From Candidatus Rifleibacteriota bacterium (GTDB lineage: Bacteria; Riflebacteria; Ozemobacteria; Ozemobacterales; Ozemobacteraceae), in assembly GCA_022704885.1 (NCBI GenBank), contig JAKJFO010000247.1:1-5742 (forward strand): 5,742 nucleotides of DNA. Direction: 5' to 3'. How positions within the stretch are numbered: the first letter of the stretch is position 1; each line of letters starts with the position of its first letter. Of this stretch, positions 5,706 through 5,742 are shown one piece after another. The notes under the pieces were generated by a model. The model saw only the letters and a program-made list of their open reading frames with translations, was not told the origin of the DNA and ran no database searches. The translations under genes and the position numbers were made by a program.

Positions 5706-5742
5706 TACGGCCGATATGCATATTTTTGTTCATTTTATCGTC

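Overview
The window looks like chromosomal DNA from a Gram-negative, probably uncultivated, bacterium of moderate GC content. The evidence is a diderm-type lipoprotein with a clear lipobox, Shine-Dalgarno sequences ahead of every main gene, and a large membrane-anchored von Willebrand factor A (vWA) protein with a glutamine-amidotransferase-like module. That architecture is known from Planctomycetes, Lentisphaerae, Riflebacteria and similar lineages. The phylum cannot be settled from this sequence, and there is no rRNA, tRNA, CRISPR array, transposase or phage gene.

Layout. Bases 1-158 carry the 3' end of a membrane-anchored protein. It overlaps by 11 bases the start of a 923-residue vWA / GATase-like / vWA protein (148-2919, + strand), so the two are probably one translationally coupled operon that continues to the left. 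Five bases past its stop, a SET-domain protein gene ends on the opposite strand (2925-3617, - strand), in a tail-to-tail arrangement. A gene-poor stretch (3618-4098) follows. It holds a plausible promoter for the SET gene, a cluster of inverted and helically phased repeats just upstream of that promoter, two short-period repeat tracts, and a strong rho-independent terminator. That terminator serves the next gene, a 466-residue lipoprotein (4099-5499, - strand) with its own good promoter at 5576-5604. Bases 5500-5742 hold that promoter and one candidate 29-codon hydrophobic small ORF pointing away.

How the parts relate. The two left genes probably act together in the cell envelope, as MoxR/BatA-type vWA clusters do, with the domains outside the cytoplasmic membrane and anchors at both ends. 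The SET protein is a predicted cytoplasmic SAM-dependent protein-lysine methyltransferase with its own regulation. The lipoprotein is a stand-alone transcription unit of unknown function. Nothing in the sequence links the three units to one pathway. The most interesting parts are the SET gene with its repeat-rich regulatory region, the regular 13-bp tandem repeat at 3961-4012, and the odd lipoprotein with six aspartates near the lipid anchor and a proline-rich C-terminus.
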